A stretch of DNA of 64,000 nt, taken from positions 1 through 64,000 of the forward strand of contig NZ_SJOP01000014.1 in the NCBI RefSeq assembly GCF_004331415.1, read 5' to 3'. Positions 8,607 to 17,172 of the stretch are shown here, one piece after another. The notes under the pieces were generated by a model. It had not been told where the DNA came from. It did not search any database and saw only the letters and a list, made by a program, of their open reading frames with translations. A program made the translations under genes and the position numbers. Source of the DNA: Kosakonia quasisacchari. Its GTDB lineage: Bacteria > Pseudomonadota > Gammaproteobacteria > Enterobacterales > Enterobacteriaceae. Every line of letters starts with the position of its first letter. Positions within the stretch are counted from its first letter, which is position 1.

Positions 8607-9413
8607 ATGAAAAGAAGTCTGCAACAGGGTGTTTTGTACTCTGTATTACTCATCTGTGCGCCAACACACAGCGCGGAGTTTTCTGGTTTTGCCGGGCTGG
8701 GCGTCAGCGCTCGTCCCATTTACTCAGGTTCGAACCACACGGCAGTGGGACCACTGTTGAAAGCGGGCGTGAATATTCATAGCGAAAACTGGGGGCTGTT
8801 CGGTCTATCTACCGACGGGCTGATATGGGGACTGATACCGGACTCGCCTTTCAGCGTAAGCCTGTTGTTAACGCAAGATGAGGCGCGAAAAGAGGTGTTT
8901 AACTACCCATTTTCTGGCAGGAAAAACCGCGATCTGCAAGGGATGGGGAACCTGTCAGCAGCGGTGATGACGGGTGCAGATCTGCGCTACCAACAAGAGA
9001 ACTGGACGTTGTGGCTGCGCCTGTTAACCGCCACTGAAAAGCAGCATTATGGCGGCGAAGCGCCGGGCAGAAGTATGATCGTCACGAGCGGCGCGGAAGC
9101 CCAACTCTGGCGCTGGCAGAGTGCAACACTCTCGGTCGGCGGTGATATAAGTTGGGCGAACAGGGGTTACCAACAGCGCCACTACGGCGTGACGGCGCGC
9201 CAGGCACAACGCACCGATTTTGAAGTTTATTCCCCGTCATCAGGCCTCCAGCAAGGTGGCTTGTATGCCGAACTGGTGTGGCAGTTCGATAAAAACCTGG
9301 CAGCAGGATTGACCAGCCGCGCGCAGTACCTGTTCGATGAAGCCGGGAGTAGCCCACTGGTGAACAGCCGGATGCAGTACACCCTGTTGTCACTGATCCA
9401 GTACACATTCTGA
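8607..9413 (+). CDS. MipA/OmpV family outer-membrane protein
   Basis: 268 residues with a cleavable signal peptide (cut expected after APTHSA, ~residue 22). Amphipathic beta strands follow, with the MipA/OmpV pattern 'YGVTARQAQRTDFEVYSPSSGL' and an aromatic C-terminal YTF typical of Omp85-assembled barrels. A GGAGAGG-type ribosome site precedes the ATG. MipA in E. coli scaffolds murein enzymes (MltA-PBP1B); OmpV-like proteins are also porins or adhesins. Here it is the first gene of a five-gene operon with a periplasmic serine hydrolase 9 bases downstream, suggesting a cell-envelope function. Confidence 0.85.
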   Translation: MKRSLQQGVLYSVLLICAPTHSAEFSGFAGLGVSARPIYSGSNHTAVGPLLKAGVNIHSENWGLFGLSTDGLIWGLIPDSPFSVSLLLTQDEARKEVFNYPFSGRKNRDLQGMGNLSAAVMTGADLRYQQENWTLWLRLLTATEKQHYGGEAPGRSMIVTSGAEAQLWRWQSATLSVGGDISWANRGYQQRHYGVTARQAQRTDFEVYSPSSGLQQGGLYAELVWQFDKNLAAGLTSRAQYLFDEAGSSPLVNSRMQYTLLSLIQYTF

Positions 9414-9422
9414 GGCGGCGCC

Positions 9423-10538
9423 ATGAGCAAATGTCACTTTCGCAGTCGAGCTCGTCTGCTCGCTGCGGGCGCGGTGTTTATTACACTGATTGCCGCAGGC
9501 ATTTACCTGCAACCCGGCTTTAGCACTCCATCTGCTCGGCAGACGGGAGATGCCAGTTTGGTGTCGTTTTTAACGCCATTACTGAAAGGAACGCGAGGCA
9601 GCGTCGCCGCCGCGCTAATTACACCGAGCGGGATTCAATACGCACTCTGGGACAGTGATTACAACCGACAATATGAAATCGCCACTCTGACCAAAACCAT
9701 GACCAGCAGTTTACTGATGGAAGCATTTCGCCGGGGTGAAGCGACAGCGCAAACCCGCGTCGGCGATCTTATTCCGGAAATCAGCGGCCCGGCGCGAGAA
9801 ATTACCCTTGAGCAACTGGCATCCCATCGCGCTGGCCTGCCGCCGTTAGCCTCATCGCTGCGCCAGAAGATCCGGGTGATCAGCCAGATAATCCTGCGTG
9901 AAAACTTCTGGGAGTATGACGAAAAATCAGTCATCGAAATGGTGAATAACTCCCACTTAGCCTCCCCCGCCAGGTTTGATTATTCCAACACCGGCTACGC
10001 CTTGCTGGGCCTGGCGCTATCGCGAGCTGCGCATCAACCTTTTAATACGCTATTGCAAACGCGGGTTTTTGCACCAACGAAAATGGCAAACACTGCCGTT
10101 GCCGACGCGTTAACCCCCGACACGCCCACATTTCGCCACGGTTGGGCGGTGTCCGGGTTTGCCGAAGCGCCATGGATACAGCGCGCGTTCACACCGGCTG
10201 CCGGTGTGCGTTCAACCATCGTCGATATGGCACATTATGCTCAGGCCTTACTGGCGGGCAAACTTGCCGGTAGCGCGGCAATGCCGCCACGGTTTGCTAC
10301 CGACGATGCAGATTCACGCGTGGGTTACGCCTGGTTTACCACCCGTATTCGTGGGCGGGACATCACCTGGCACGACGGTGAATCCTCCGGTTTTGCCTCA
10401 GCCATTGCGGTCGATCCACAGCAACAATCCGCAGTGGTGATCCTCTCAGATACGGCGTGGCCCGTTATTGGCCCGGCAATGCGCCTGTTATTAACACAGA
10501 CACCGGCTAAAACGGACGTTCATCATGAACTGGATTGA
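9423..10538 (+). CDS. Periplasmic serine hydrolase / class C beta-lactamase-like protein with Thr at the nucleophile position
   Basis: 371 residues. A basic start and a hydrophobic segment at 10-28 form a signal anchor, followed by a beta-lactamase-superfamily domain (PF00144 type). Landmarks: E85-I-A-T88-L-T-K91 at the SxxK box, Y187-S-N189 for the YxN box, and WHDGESSGF for the third box. The catalytic Ser of SxxK is replaced by Thr88 (codon ACT at 9684-9686), so activity may be lost or altered. Family members act as D,D-peptidases, esterases or penicillin-binding proteins. The gene overlaps the next one by 14 bases and follows the MipA gene closely, so envelope work is likely. Confidence 0.8.
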   Translation: MSKCHFRSRARLLAAGAVFITLIAAGIYLQPGFSTPSARQTGDASLVSFLTPLLKGTRGSVAAALITPSGIQYALWDSDYNRQYEIATLTKTMTSSLLMEAFRRGEATAQTRVGDLIPEISGPAREITLEQLASHRAGLPPLASSLRQKIRVISQIILRENFWEYDEKSVIEMVNNSHLASPARFDYSNTGYALLGLALSRAAHQPFNTLLQTRVFAPTKMANTAVADALTPDTPTFRHGWAVSGFAEAPWIQRAFTPAAGVRSTIVDMAHYAQALLAGKLAGSAAMPPRFATDDADSRVGYAWFTTRIRGRDITWHDGESSGFASAIAVDPQQQSAVVILSDTAWPVIGPAMRLLLTQTPAKTDVHHELD

Positions 10539-10872
10539 CATATTGTGGGCGATATTAACCTTTGTCTCGGTCATTCTGTTTATTTGCGGCTCATGGGTCG
10601 CACGTTACAAAATACGGTTGTTGAACTACATCATGCTGGCTTTGATTGTCATTTATTGTGCCGAGATGATGCAGACAATCACACATCTGACCATGACAGG
10701 TTACCTGTTCAGAATGCTGACATGGACCGTTCAGGCTTCGTTTATGGCCATCAGTATTTATCGCGCGTGGCCAGAGCCCTGGTTAACGCGCACCCCGCGC
10801 GTGCTGGCGGCTGGCAAGATTGCCATTTCATTGATGCTTATGTCATGCTTGAGCATGCTGGTTTTAAAATAG
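10525..10872 (+). CDS. Small four-helix membrane protein, unrecognised
   Basis: 115 residues with hydrophobic segments at about 5-24, 32-50, 58-78 and 95-113. No family recognised. The ATG lies inside the end of the serine hydrolase gene (14-base overlap), indicating translational coupling. It may be a membrane partner of the hydrolase or of the following DUF2975 protein. Confidence 0.65.
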   Translation: MNWIDILWAILTFVSVILFICGSWVARYKIRLLNYIMLALIVIYCAEMMQTITHLTMTGYLFRMLTWTVQASFMAISIYRAWPEPWLTRTPRVLAAGKIAISLMLMSCLSMLVLK

Positions 10873-10897
10873 AATCCTTAATTCAGGAAGGTACAAA

Positions 10898-11431
10898 GTG
10901 AAAGGTATAGGAAATAAACTCAGCCTGGTGTTTATCTCAGGGATATTACCGCTCTTTTTCATCCTCGCCTTAATTACACCCCTGTGGTTATATTTTTCCG
11001 GTGAGTCGTTTTTTATTTCCAGCATGCTTAAATTTGCCGATATGCAACCAGAAAGCCTGCCAGTGACTTCCGTATCACCGCTTCACCAGTTACTGCTATT
11101 AATTATTCTCTATTTCCCCGTTGGGTTGTTTGCTTTTGCTATCTGGCAGGGAATACAAGTGATGCGCCTGGTCGGTAAACGGCAAATCCTCAACCTGGCG
11201 CTGGCGCGTTGTGTGCGTAATATTGCATTGATGATGCTAAGCCTTGGCTTCGTATTGCCGGTGTGCCGCTTTTTAATACCGCTGGTCGTCTGGTGGCCAG
11301 AAAAATATTATCAGGTCACCGTGCTGATTGGTGATGTGATTCTGTTGCTCACCGGCGGCTTGTTATTTGTGACGTTTCACGCCATGCTCGCGGGGATCAA
11401 AGCGGAAGAAGAAACCAGGGAGTTTATTTAA
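10898..11431 (+). CDS. DUF2975 family membrane protein
   Basis: 177 residues with four hydrophobic helices (about 12-32, 65-88, 105-130, 140-163) and the DUF2975 feel. The strongest support is that the next gene, two bases downstream, encodes a YozG-type Cro/CI regulator; DUF2975-YozG pairs are a recurrent unit in bacteria. The function of the pair is not established. An AGGAAGG ribosome site precedes the ATG. Confidence 0.72.
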   Translation: MKGIGNKLSLVFISGILPLFFILALITPLWLYFSGESFFISSMLKFADMQPESLPVTSVSPLHQLLLLIILYFPVGLFAFAIWQGIQVMRLVGKRQILNLALARCVRNIALMMLSLGFVLPVCRFLIPLVVWWPEKYYQVTVLIGDVILLLTGGLLFVTFHAMLAGIKAEEETREFI

Positions 11432-11433
11432 CT

Positions 11434-11661
11434 ATGGCTGTGGTGGTTCATCTGGACAAACTGCTGGTAGAGAAAAAAATGACGTCCAGAGCGCTGGCGG
11501 CCTTTATCGGTATCACCGAGCAAAACCTCTCGCTGCTCAAGTCCGGCAAAGTAAAAGGTATTCGATTCGATACGCTGGCTAAAATTTGCGAAGCCATGGA
11601 GTGTCAGCCCGGCGACATTATCTCCTGGGAACCCGACCCCGTTACGCCAGACGAAGAGTGA
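11434..11661 (+). CDS. YozG-type Cro/CI (XRE) transcriptional regulator
   Basis: 75 residues that are essentially one helix-turn-helix domain: MTSRALAAFIGITEQNLSLLKSGK is the HTH and IRFDTLAKICEAMECQPGDIISW the conserved end of the domain. This short form typically follows a DUF2975 membrane protein and is presumed to regulate its own operon. It begins two bases after the DUF2975 stop and is the last gene before a strong terminator. Confidence 0.85.
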   Translation: MAVVVHLDKLLVEKKMTSRALAAFIGITEQNLSLLKSGKVKGIRFDTLAKICEAMECQPGDIISWEPDPVTPDEE

Positions 11662-11688
11662 CGAACAGATAAGCGTTTTGCAGACAAT

Positions 11689-11724
11689 AAAAAAGCCGAC
11701 AACATCGCTGCTGTCGGCTTTTTT
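11689..11724. terminator. Bidirectional rho-independent terminator
   Basis: A perfect stem AGCCGACA/TGTCGGCT with an A-run on the left and a T-run on the right. It serves the YozG operon on the plus strand and the convergent ddc gene on the minus strand. Confidence 0.9.
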
Positions 11725-11739
11725 TATTTACACCGTGAA

Positions 11740-13203
11740 TCAGGCGTTCTGTAACTGCTGTCCACAGGCAACCACGCTTGCCAGCAGAACTTTGACGTCC
11801 CCCAGGCAAACCGTCGGGTTCAGCAACGTCAGCTTCAGGCATGTCACCCCGTCAGCTTCCGTTACGCCAACGTTGGCGCTCCCGGAGGCCAACAGCGCAT
11901 CGCCGATACGCTGGTTCAGCAACGCAACACTTGCCGTATCACCATTTTGCGGGCGGAAACGGAACAGCACGCTGGCCAGTTGCGGCTGCATTACCAGTTC
12001 CAGCTGCGGTTGCTCAGCAACAAACTGCGCCACCTGCTGCGCCAGCGTAACGCCATTATCAATAATTTCGGCGTACTGCTTTTTACCCAGCGCCTCAAGA
12101 CCCATCCACAACTTCAGCGCATCGAAACGGCGCGTCGTTTGCAATGATTTCGACACCAGGTTTGGTACGCCCTGCTCTTCGTCAAAGTCAGAGTTCAGGT
12201 AGGCCGCCTGGTAACGCATCAACTGGTAGTGGTGCGCATCTTTCAGCAGGAACGCGCCACAGCTGATGGTCTGGAAGAATTGCTTATGGAAATCCAGCGT
12301 TACGGAATCAGCAAGCTCAAGGCCATTGAGGAAATGGCGATACTTCTCAGAGAGCAGTAACGCGCCGCCCCAGGCCGCATCAACGTGAACCCAAATCTGC
12401 TGTTCGGCAGCCAGCGCGGCGATTTCCGCTAACGGATCAATTGCGCCGGCATCGGTGGTGCCGGCGGTGGCAACAATGGCCATCACCTGCTCACCATTGG
12501 CTTTCGCCTCGGCCAGTTTCTGCGCCAGATCGTTAAGATCCATACGCGAGAACGCATCCGTTTTCACCAGCGTGACGGACTGGTAACCCAGCCCCATCAG
12601 CGCCATGTTCTTCTGCACAGAAAAGTGCGCATTTTCAGAACATAACACTTTAATTTTGCTGAGATTACCGGTTAAGCCGTGCTGCTGAACGGAGTGGCCC
12701 TGGCGAGCAAAAAAGGCATCGCGCGCCAGCATCAAACCCATCAGGTTACTCTGCGTACCGCCGCTGGTGAATACGCCAGCGTCTCCGGCCGGGTAACCCA
12801 CCTGCTCACGCAACCACGCGATAAGTTTCATCTCGATAATGGTCGCTGACGGACTCTGATCCCATGAATCCATGCTCTGATTCGTGGCGTTGATCAGCAC
12901 TTCCGCCGCCTGGCTAATCACCAGGCTCGGGCAGTGCAGATGCGCCACACATTGCGGGTGATGCACGGACAGACTGTCTTTGAGGAAATACTCAACGGCG
13001 CGTTCAATAGCGGCCTGGTTACCCAGGCCCTGAGACGTGAACTCTAAATTGATGCGCTCACGTAATTCCGCGACAGTTTTGCCCTGATACATTTCAGGTT
13101 GCTTGAGCCACTGCACAACCGCTTGCGTGCTCTGCTCAATCGCTTCCTGATAGGCAGCAATACTCTGCGCGGAACCCGAGAGAATCGGATTTAAATCAGA
13201 CAT
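11740..13203 (-). CDS. ddc: L-2,4-diaminobutyrate decarboxylase
   Basis: 487 residues, a group II PLP-dependent decarboxylase. It converts L-2,4-diaminobutyrate to 1,3-diaminopropane. Visible features are FTSGGTQSNLMGLMLAR (cofactor phosphate region, ~145), HVDAAWGG with D275 contacting the pyridine nitrogen, and DFHKQFF with K307 as the Schiff-base lysine. The gene starts 17 bases after the stop of the aminotransferase gene that makes its substrate, so dat-ddc form one operon. Length and order match Enterobacter/Acinetobacter dat-ddc. The assignment over other group II decarboxylases rests largely on this pairing. Confidence 0.92.
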   Translation of the reverse strand: MSDLNPILSGSAQSIAAYQEAIEQSTQAVVQWLKQPEMYQGKTVAELRERINLEFTSQGLGNQAAIERAVEYFLKDSLSVHHPQCVAHLHCPSLVISQAAEVLINATNQSMDSWDQSPSATIIEMKLIAWLREQVGYPAGDAGVFTSGGTQSNLMGLMLARDAFFARQGHSVQQHGLTGNLSKIKVLCSENAHFSVQKNMALMGLGYQSVTLVKTDAFSRMDLNDLAQKLAEAKANGEQVMAIVATAGTTDAGAIDPLAEIAALAAEQQIWVHVDAAWGGALLLSEKYRHFLNGLELADSVTLDFHKQFFQTISCGAFLLKDAHHYQLMRYQAAYLNSDFDEEQGVPNLVSKSLQTTRRFDALKLWMGLEALGKKQYAEIIDNGVTLAQQVAQFVAEQPQLELVMQPQLASVLFRFRPQNGDTASVALLNQRIGDALLASGSANVGVTEADGVTCLKLTLLNPTVCLGDVKVLLASVVACGQQLQNA

Positions 13204-13220
13204 TCGCTCACTTACTCCGA

Positions 13221-14606
13221 TTAAACAGGCTTCACGCCAGCGCTCAGCAGCGCGTTTTCAAATTTATCGAGGAAAATTTCCAGCTCTGCGTTGCTGATCA
13301 GCAGCGAAGGCAGCAGACGGAGTACGCAACCGCCACGGCCACCGCGCTCAAGGATCAGACCCGATTCGAAGCATTTTTTCTGCAACAGTGCAGAAAGTTC
13401 GCCGTCTGCCGGGTAGCAGCCCATATGATCCTGGGCTTCCTGTGGCTTAACGATCTCAATACCGATCATCAGGCCCAGGCCACGAACATGACCAATGACC
13501 GGGAAACGTTTTTGCATTTCTGCCAGTTTGCCTTTCAGCCATTCGCCCTGCTCTGCCACTTTATCGGCGATGCGATCTTCTTTGAGGATCTTCAGCGTTG
13601 TGAGGCCCGTCGCCATTGCCAACTGGTTGCCACGGAAGGTGCCAGTGTGGTGACCCGGTGCCCAGGCGTCGAACTGTTTTTTGATGCCCAATACCGCCAG
13701 CGGCAAACCGCCACCGACCGCTTTGGACATCACAATAATGTCTGGCTCAATACCCGCGTGTTCGAAGGCGAACAGCTTGCCAGTACGAGCGAAACCAGCC
13801 TGCACTTCGTCCAGGATCAGCAGAATACCGTGTTCCTGGGTCACTTTACGGATGCGCTGCAGCCACTCGACTGGCGCCGGGTTCACACCGCCTTCGCCCT
13901 GCACCGCTTCCAGGATCACCGCAGCCGGTTTACGCACGCCGCTTTCAACGTCGTTGATCAGGTTTTCAAAGTAGTAGGTCAGCGCTTTCACACCGGCTTC
14001 GCCGCCGATGCCCAGCGGGCAACGATACTGGTGCGGGTAAGGCATAAACTGCACTTCCGGCATCATGCCGTTCACCGCTTCTTTCGGCGACAGGTTGCCC
14101 GTTACGGAGAGCGCGCCGTGCGTCATGCCGTGATAACCGCCAGAGAAGCTGATAATACCGGAACGACCGGTCACTTTTTTCGCCAGCTTCAGCGCCGCTT
14201 CTACGGCGTCCGCGCCGGAAGGCCCGGTGAACTGCAGGCAATATTCTTTGCCCTGACCCGGCAGCAAAGAGAGCAGATATTCTGAAAACTCATCTTTTAA
14301 CGGCGTGGTCAGGTCGAGCGTATGTAACGGTAAGCCACTGGTAATGACACTTTGGATGCTTTGAATCACATCAGGATGATTATGGCCCAGCGCCAGAGTC
14401 CCGGCACCTGCAAGGCAGTCAAGGTATTGATTATTCTCAACATCGGTGATCCAGACGCCCTGCGCTTTGGCAATCGCTAACGGCAATTTACGCGGATAGC
14501 TTCTGACATTGGATTCAAATTCAGCCTGTCTTGCTAAGAAGGTCTCATTGCTTTGCGGGAATGAATTAGCACTCAAAGAATCAATACGGACTTTATCCGT
14601 CATCAT
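13221..14606 (-). CDS. dat: Diaminobutyrate--2-oxoglutarate transaminase
   Basis: 461 residues, class III PLP aminotransferase. It uses L-aspartate 4-semialdehyde and glutamate to make L-2,4-diaminobutyrate. Motifs: [17 protein letters not shown] (phosphate cup, ~128), D266 in [12 protein letters not shown], and K295 in MSKAVGGG as the PLP lysine. Two adjacent ATGs (14606, 14603) follow a GGAGAG ribosome site; either could be used. It heads the dat-ddc operon. The aspartokinase gene transcribed in the opposite direction from 15246 would feed the aspartate-semialdehyde branch. Product of the two genes: 1,3-diaminopropane, a polyamine precursor. Confidence 0.92.
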   Translation of the reverse strand: MMTDKVRIDSLSANSFPQSNETFLARQAEFESNVRSYPRKLPLAIAKAQGVWITDVENNQYLDCLAGAGTLALGHNHPDVIQSIQSVITSGLPLHTLDLTTPLKDEFSEYLLSLLPGQGKEYCLQFTGPSGADAVEAALKLAKKVTGRSGIISFSGGYHGMTHGALSVTGNLSPKEAVNGMMPEVQFMPYPHQYRCPLGIGGEAGVKALTYYFENLINDVESGVRKPAAVILEAVQGEGGVNPAPVEWLQRIRKVTQEHGILLILDEVQAGFARTGKLFAFEHAGIEPDIIVMSKAVGGGLPLAVLGIKKQFDAWAPGHHTGTFRGNQLAMATGLTTLKILKEDRIADKVAEQGEWLKGKLAEMQKRFPVIGHVRGLGLMIGIEIVKPQEAQDHMGCYPADGELSALLQKKCFESGLILERGGRGGCVLRLLPSLLISNAELEIFLDKFENALLSAGVKPV

Positions 14607-15060
14607 ATCTCTCCTACAACCTGGGTTGTTTTAACACCGGGTTGAATAAGGGTTTAAGGGGGCTTGTAAAAAACGCGGCTAATATATGTGTTTTCAGCAG
14701 CGGACTCAATCTTTTATTTTGTCAGGTCATTTATGTCATTTTCTTTAAAAATCAATGACAAAAAATATTTTTGCGTGGGGGTTGTTCAGCATCAATTGTA
14801 ACCAATTCTGTTACAAGAATATTCCAGGCTACCTCGTGAACAACGCCATGATAAGACTCCCTTTTTAATATTTGTGCTCTTTTTATGTTATTAGAACGTT
14901 ATTTAAGCCAAACTTCGCCAGCAACTGCTGAATAAATCATGATATTTTCCATTGGTTTATTGCAAATGCTGAGGAAAATATCGATTCAGCGAGTTAAATC
15001 ACTTACTATGCCCGCGATAAAAATCTCTAAGCCGAAAAAAGGAAGCATCTATTTAGCCAT
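14607..15060. other. AT-rich divergent intergenic region
   Basis: About 450 bases between dat (minus) and the lysC leader (plus). Markedly AT-rich, as expected for divergent promoters. No gene-like frame and no clear operator was recognised. Confidence 0.5.
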
Positions 15061-15245
15061 TAATGCGCATCACACCCGGTAACTCGTGAGAGGCAATACA
15101 GGTTATCGACAACGGGAGCAGAATCCTGGGTTGTAAAAAGAAATGTTCGCGGGCGGACATTTCGTAAGGCGAAGCATCCTTCCCTTATGCCGAGAATGAA
15201 AATTTTCATGCCATTAAAATGATGGCGCCCTGATATGAGATTGTT
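15061..15245 (+). promoter_or_regulatory. Lysine-riboswitch-like (L box) leader of lysC, apparently incomplete
   Basis: The leader shares several blocks with my recollection of the E. coli lysC leader: GAATCC..TGGGTTGT at 15121-15134, then a P5-like hairpin GAAATGT (15140-15146)/ACATTTC (15157-15163) whose stem changes keep pairing. Next is CTTCCCTTATGCC...TGAAAAT at 15178-15202, matching the region near the E. coli start codon. A possible P3-like stem is CGGTAAC (15077-15083) with GTTATCG. The 5' P1/P2 strands, the 3' P1 strand and the terminator/sequestor segment (roughly 50 bases in E. coli) could not be found. It may be a decayed or rewired riboswitch. Confidence 0.5.
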
Positions 15246-16607
15246 ATGACTCGCATTTATCCACACACCATCGTTGCCAAATTTGGCGGAACCAGTGTCG
15301 CCGATTTTGACGCGATGAGCCGCAGTGCCACTATTGTCCTTGCTGATAAAGATGTTCGTCTGGTTGTTTTGTCTGCCTCCGCTGGCGTCACCAACCTGTT
15401 AGTCGAACTCTCTGGCGGTCAGGAAAGCAGCGTTCGACAAGATAAGATCGACACCCTGCGCACCCTGCAATACAACATTATTTCACATCTGAAACAGCCA
15501 GAAGCCATCGGCCAGGAGATCGACCGCCTGCTCGACAATATCAGCCACCTTGCGGCCATGTCCGCTGACTCCCGGTCAGACGCGCTGTGCGATGAGCTGG
15601 TGAGCCACGGGGAGCTGATGTCTTCCTTGCTGTTTGTGGAGGTCTTGCGCGAACACGAAGTGGAAACGCAGTGGTTTGACGCGCGCAAAGTCATTCGCAC
15701 AAACGACACTTTCGGCTGCGCAGTACCGATAGTCAGCGAGATTGCAGAACGGGTGGAAAAGCATTTGCGCCCGCGCATTGCGCAGTCATTGGTGGTCACT
15801 CAGGGCTTTATTGGCAGCGACGCGGCGGGACAAACCACCACGCTTGGCCGTGGCGGTAGCGATTACACCGCCTCATTGCTGGCGGAAGCGCTGCAAGCAG
15901 CGCGCGTGGATATCTGGACCGATGTCGCCGGGATTTATACTACCGATCCCAGAATCGTCGCCCAGGCGAAGCGCATTGACACGCTCTCATTTTCGGAAGC
16001 CAGTGAAATGGCGACCTTTGGCGCGAAAGTGCTGCATCCCGCAACCTTGCTCCCGGCGATGCGTAAAAACATTCCGGTTTTTGTCGGCTCAAGCGCCCAG
16101 CCGCGCGCGGGCGGAACGCTGGTATGCCGCGACACGCATGAACCGCCGCGTTACCGTGCGCTGGCCATTCGGCGTCAGCAAACGCTATTAAAATTATCCA
16201 GCGTGGATGGGCAGCCTGCACACCGTTTTTTGGCACAGATGTTTGGCATTTTGTCGCGTCATGACGTCGCCATGGATCTGGTGACCACCTCGGAAGCCAG
16301 CATTGCGCTTATCCTCAACTCTACCGGCTCAACGTCCGGTGAAGCGGACACGCTAACGACCTCGCTGCTTACCGAGCTGTCATCGCACTGCCATGTCGAA
16401 ATCGAGACCGGGCTGGCGTTAGTTTCGCTTATTGGTAACGCACTCTCGCAGGCTCCGGCGATGTGCAAAGAGGTTTTCGCCAGGCTGGAAAGCCATGCCG
16501 TGCGGATGATTTGCCATGGCGCTTCCAGCCATAATCTCTGTTTCCTGCTTCCTGCGGAATCCGCCGACAGTGCGGTAAAAGCGTTACACCGTCACTTATT
16601 AGAATAA
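15246..16607 (+). CDS. lysC: Aspartate kinase III paralogue (LysC) with lysine-site substitutions
   Basis: 453 residues. Phosphorylates L-aspartate, first step to aspartate semialdehyde. KFGGTSVADFDAM (12-24) and TTTLGRGGSDYTA (197-209) are the kinase/ATP motifs and two ACT domains follow. It aligns with E. coli LysC with an offset of +4. At the lysine-contact loop E. coli M318-L-H-S-R-G323 is G322-Q-P-A-H-R327 here. S338 and V339 are Ala and Met, and E. coli T352 is Ile356. T352I and changes at M318 and G323 are known lysine-resistance positions in E. coli LysC. Other contacts (D340, T344, S345 equivalents) remain. Divergent from dat-ddc, which consume aspartate semialdehyde. A second, ordinary lysC elsewhere in the genome is expected. 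Confidence 0.9.
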   Translation: MTRIYPHTIVAKFGGTSVADFDAMSRSATIVLADKDVRLVVLSASAGVTNLLVELSGGQESSVRQDKIDTLRTLQYNIISHLKQPEAIGQEIDRLLDNISHLAAMSADSRSDALCDELVSHGELMSSLLFVEVLREHEVETQWFDARKVIRTNDTFGCAVPIVSEIAERVEKHLRPRIAQSLVVTQGFIGSDAAGQTTTLGRGGSDYTASLLAEALQAARVDIWTDVAGIYTTDPRIVAQAKRIDTLSFSEASEMATFGAKVLHPATLLPAMRKNIPVFVGSSAQPRAGGTLVCRDTHEPPRYRALAIRRQQTLLKLSSVDGQPAHRFLAQMFGILSRHDVAMDLVTTSEASIALILNSTGSTSGEADTLTTSLLTELSSHCHVEIETGLALVSLIGNALSQAPAMCKEVFARLESHAVRMICHGASSHNLCFLLPAESADSAVKALHRHLLE

Positions 16608-16624
16608 CGACGCGTAGGAACAGG

Positions 16625-16655
16625 TAAGTGCTGGCAGAGTTTCTGCCAGCACTTA
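16625..16655. terminator. Strong inverted repeat after lysC
   Basis: A perfect 14-bp stem (16625-16638 with 16642-16655) and a 3-base loop, 18 bases after the lysC stop. No T-run follows, so it may act as an RNA 3' end stabiliser or a weak terminator. Confidence 0.65.
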
Positions 16656-16808
16656 ACCCAGAAAGCCTCTCACAAGCACTCGCCCACCGCTTCCTCCTTT
16701 TACTCGTGACGCCGCTACGCTGAAAGTCGTCTTGCTGAAGATGGCCGAAACAGCCGTGATCCGGAAAAAGTCGCCCTTGCCTGTTTGGGCTGTAACGTTT
16801 AGCAGCGC

Positions 16809-16836
16809 AAAGCCCGTGACGCTCAGCGGGCTTTCT
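16809..16836 (+). terminator. Rho-independent terminator-like hairpin
   Basis: AAAGCCCG (16809-16816) pairs with CGGGCTTT (16827-16834) followed by CTT. It sits just upstream of the VF530 gene and may end lysC read-through or attenuate transcription of that gene. Confidence 0.55.
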
Positions 16837-16877
16837 TGTAACCTTCCGCGCAACTCTTTCCGAAAACTGGACTTCCC

Positions 16878-17165
16878 ATGGCCGCTCATATTTCAAAAGA
16901 TCCTTTGCACGGCGTGACGCTTGAAATGCAAGTTAACGCGCTGGTCGCCCGCTACGGTTGGACCGAACTCGGCAAACGCATCAATATCAATTGCTTTAAG
17001 AACGATCCAAGCGTTAAATCCAGTTTGAAATTTTTACGACGCACGCCCTGGGCGCGCGCGGAAGTCGAGGCGCTGTATCTCGAATCACTGGAAGAGAACG
17101 CCCCGGCCAAATCAGACGAACCTGCGTTTAACCCGTGGACTAGCGGTCGAACGCCTAAGAGCTAA
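16878..17165 (+). CDS. VF530 family DNA-binding protein (DUF2132)
   Basis: 95 residues. [54 protein letters not shown] is the near-complete VF530 signature; the Vibrio fischeri protein has a compact helical fold reported to bind DNA. The tail after ~75 is polar and disordered. It ends 7 bases before digH and could be co-transcribed with it. Cellular role unknown. Confidence 0.88.
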   Translation: MAAHISKDPLHGVTLEMQVNALVARYGWTELGKRININCFKNDPSVKSSLKFLRRTPWARAEVEALYLESLEENAPAKSDEPAFNPWTSGRTPKS

Positions 17166-17172
17166 TTTTCAG

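Noticed and set aside
13425..14285. 286-codon open frame on the plus strand inside dat
   Set aside because: It is antisense to a well-supported aminotransferase; its His/Arg/Phe-rich translation is the usual mirror of a GC-rich gene and it lacks a ribosome site.
15060..15266. 68-codon minus-strand frame over the lysC leader
   Set aside because: Lies over the riboswitch-like leader and the lysC start; no start signals.
16656..16877. Small frames and hairpins between lysC and the VF530 gene as a small RNA
   Set aside because: Two stem-loops are present, but no promoter or known RNA pattern was found to support an RNA gene.
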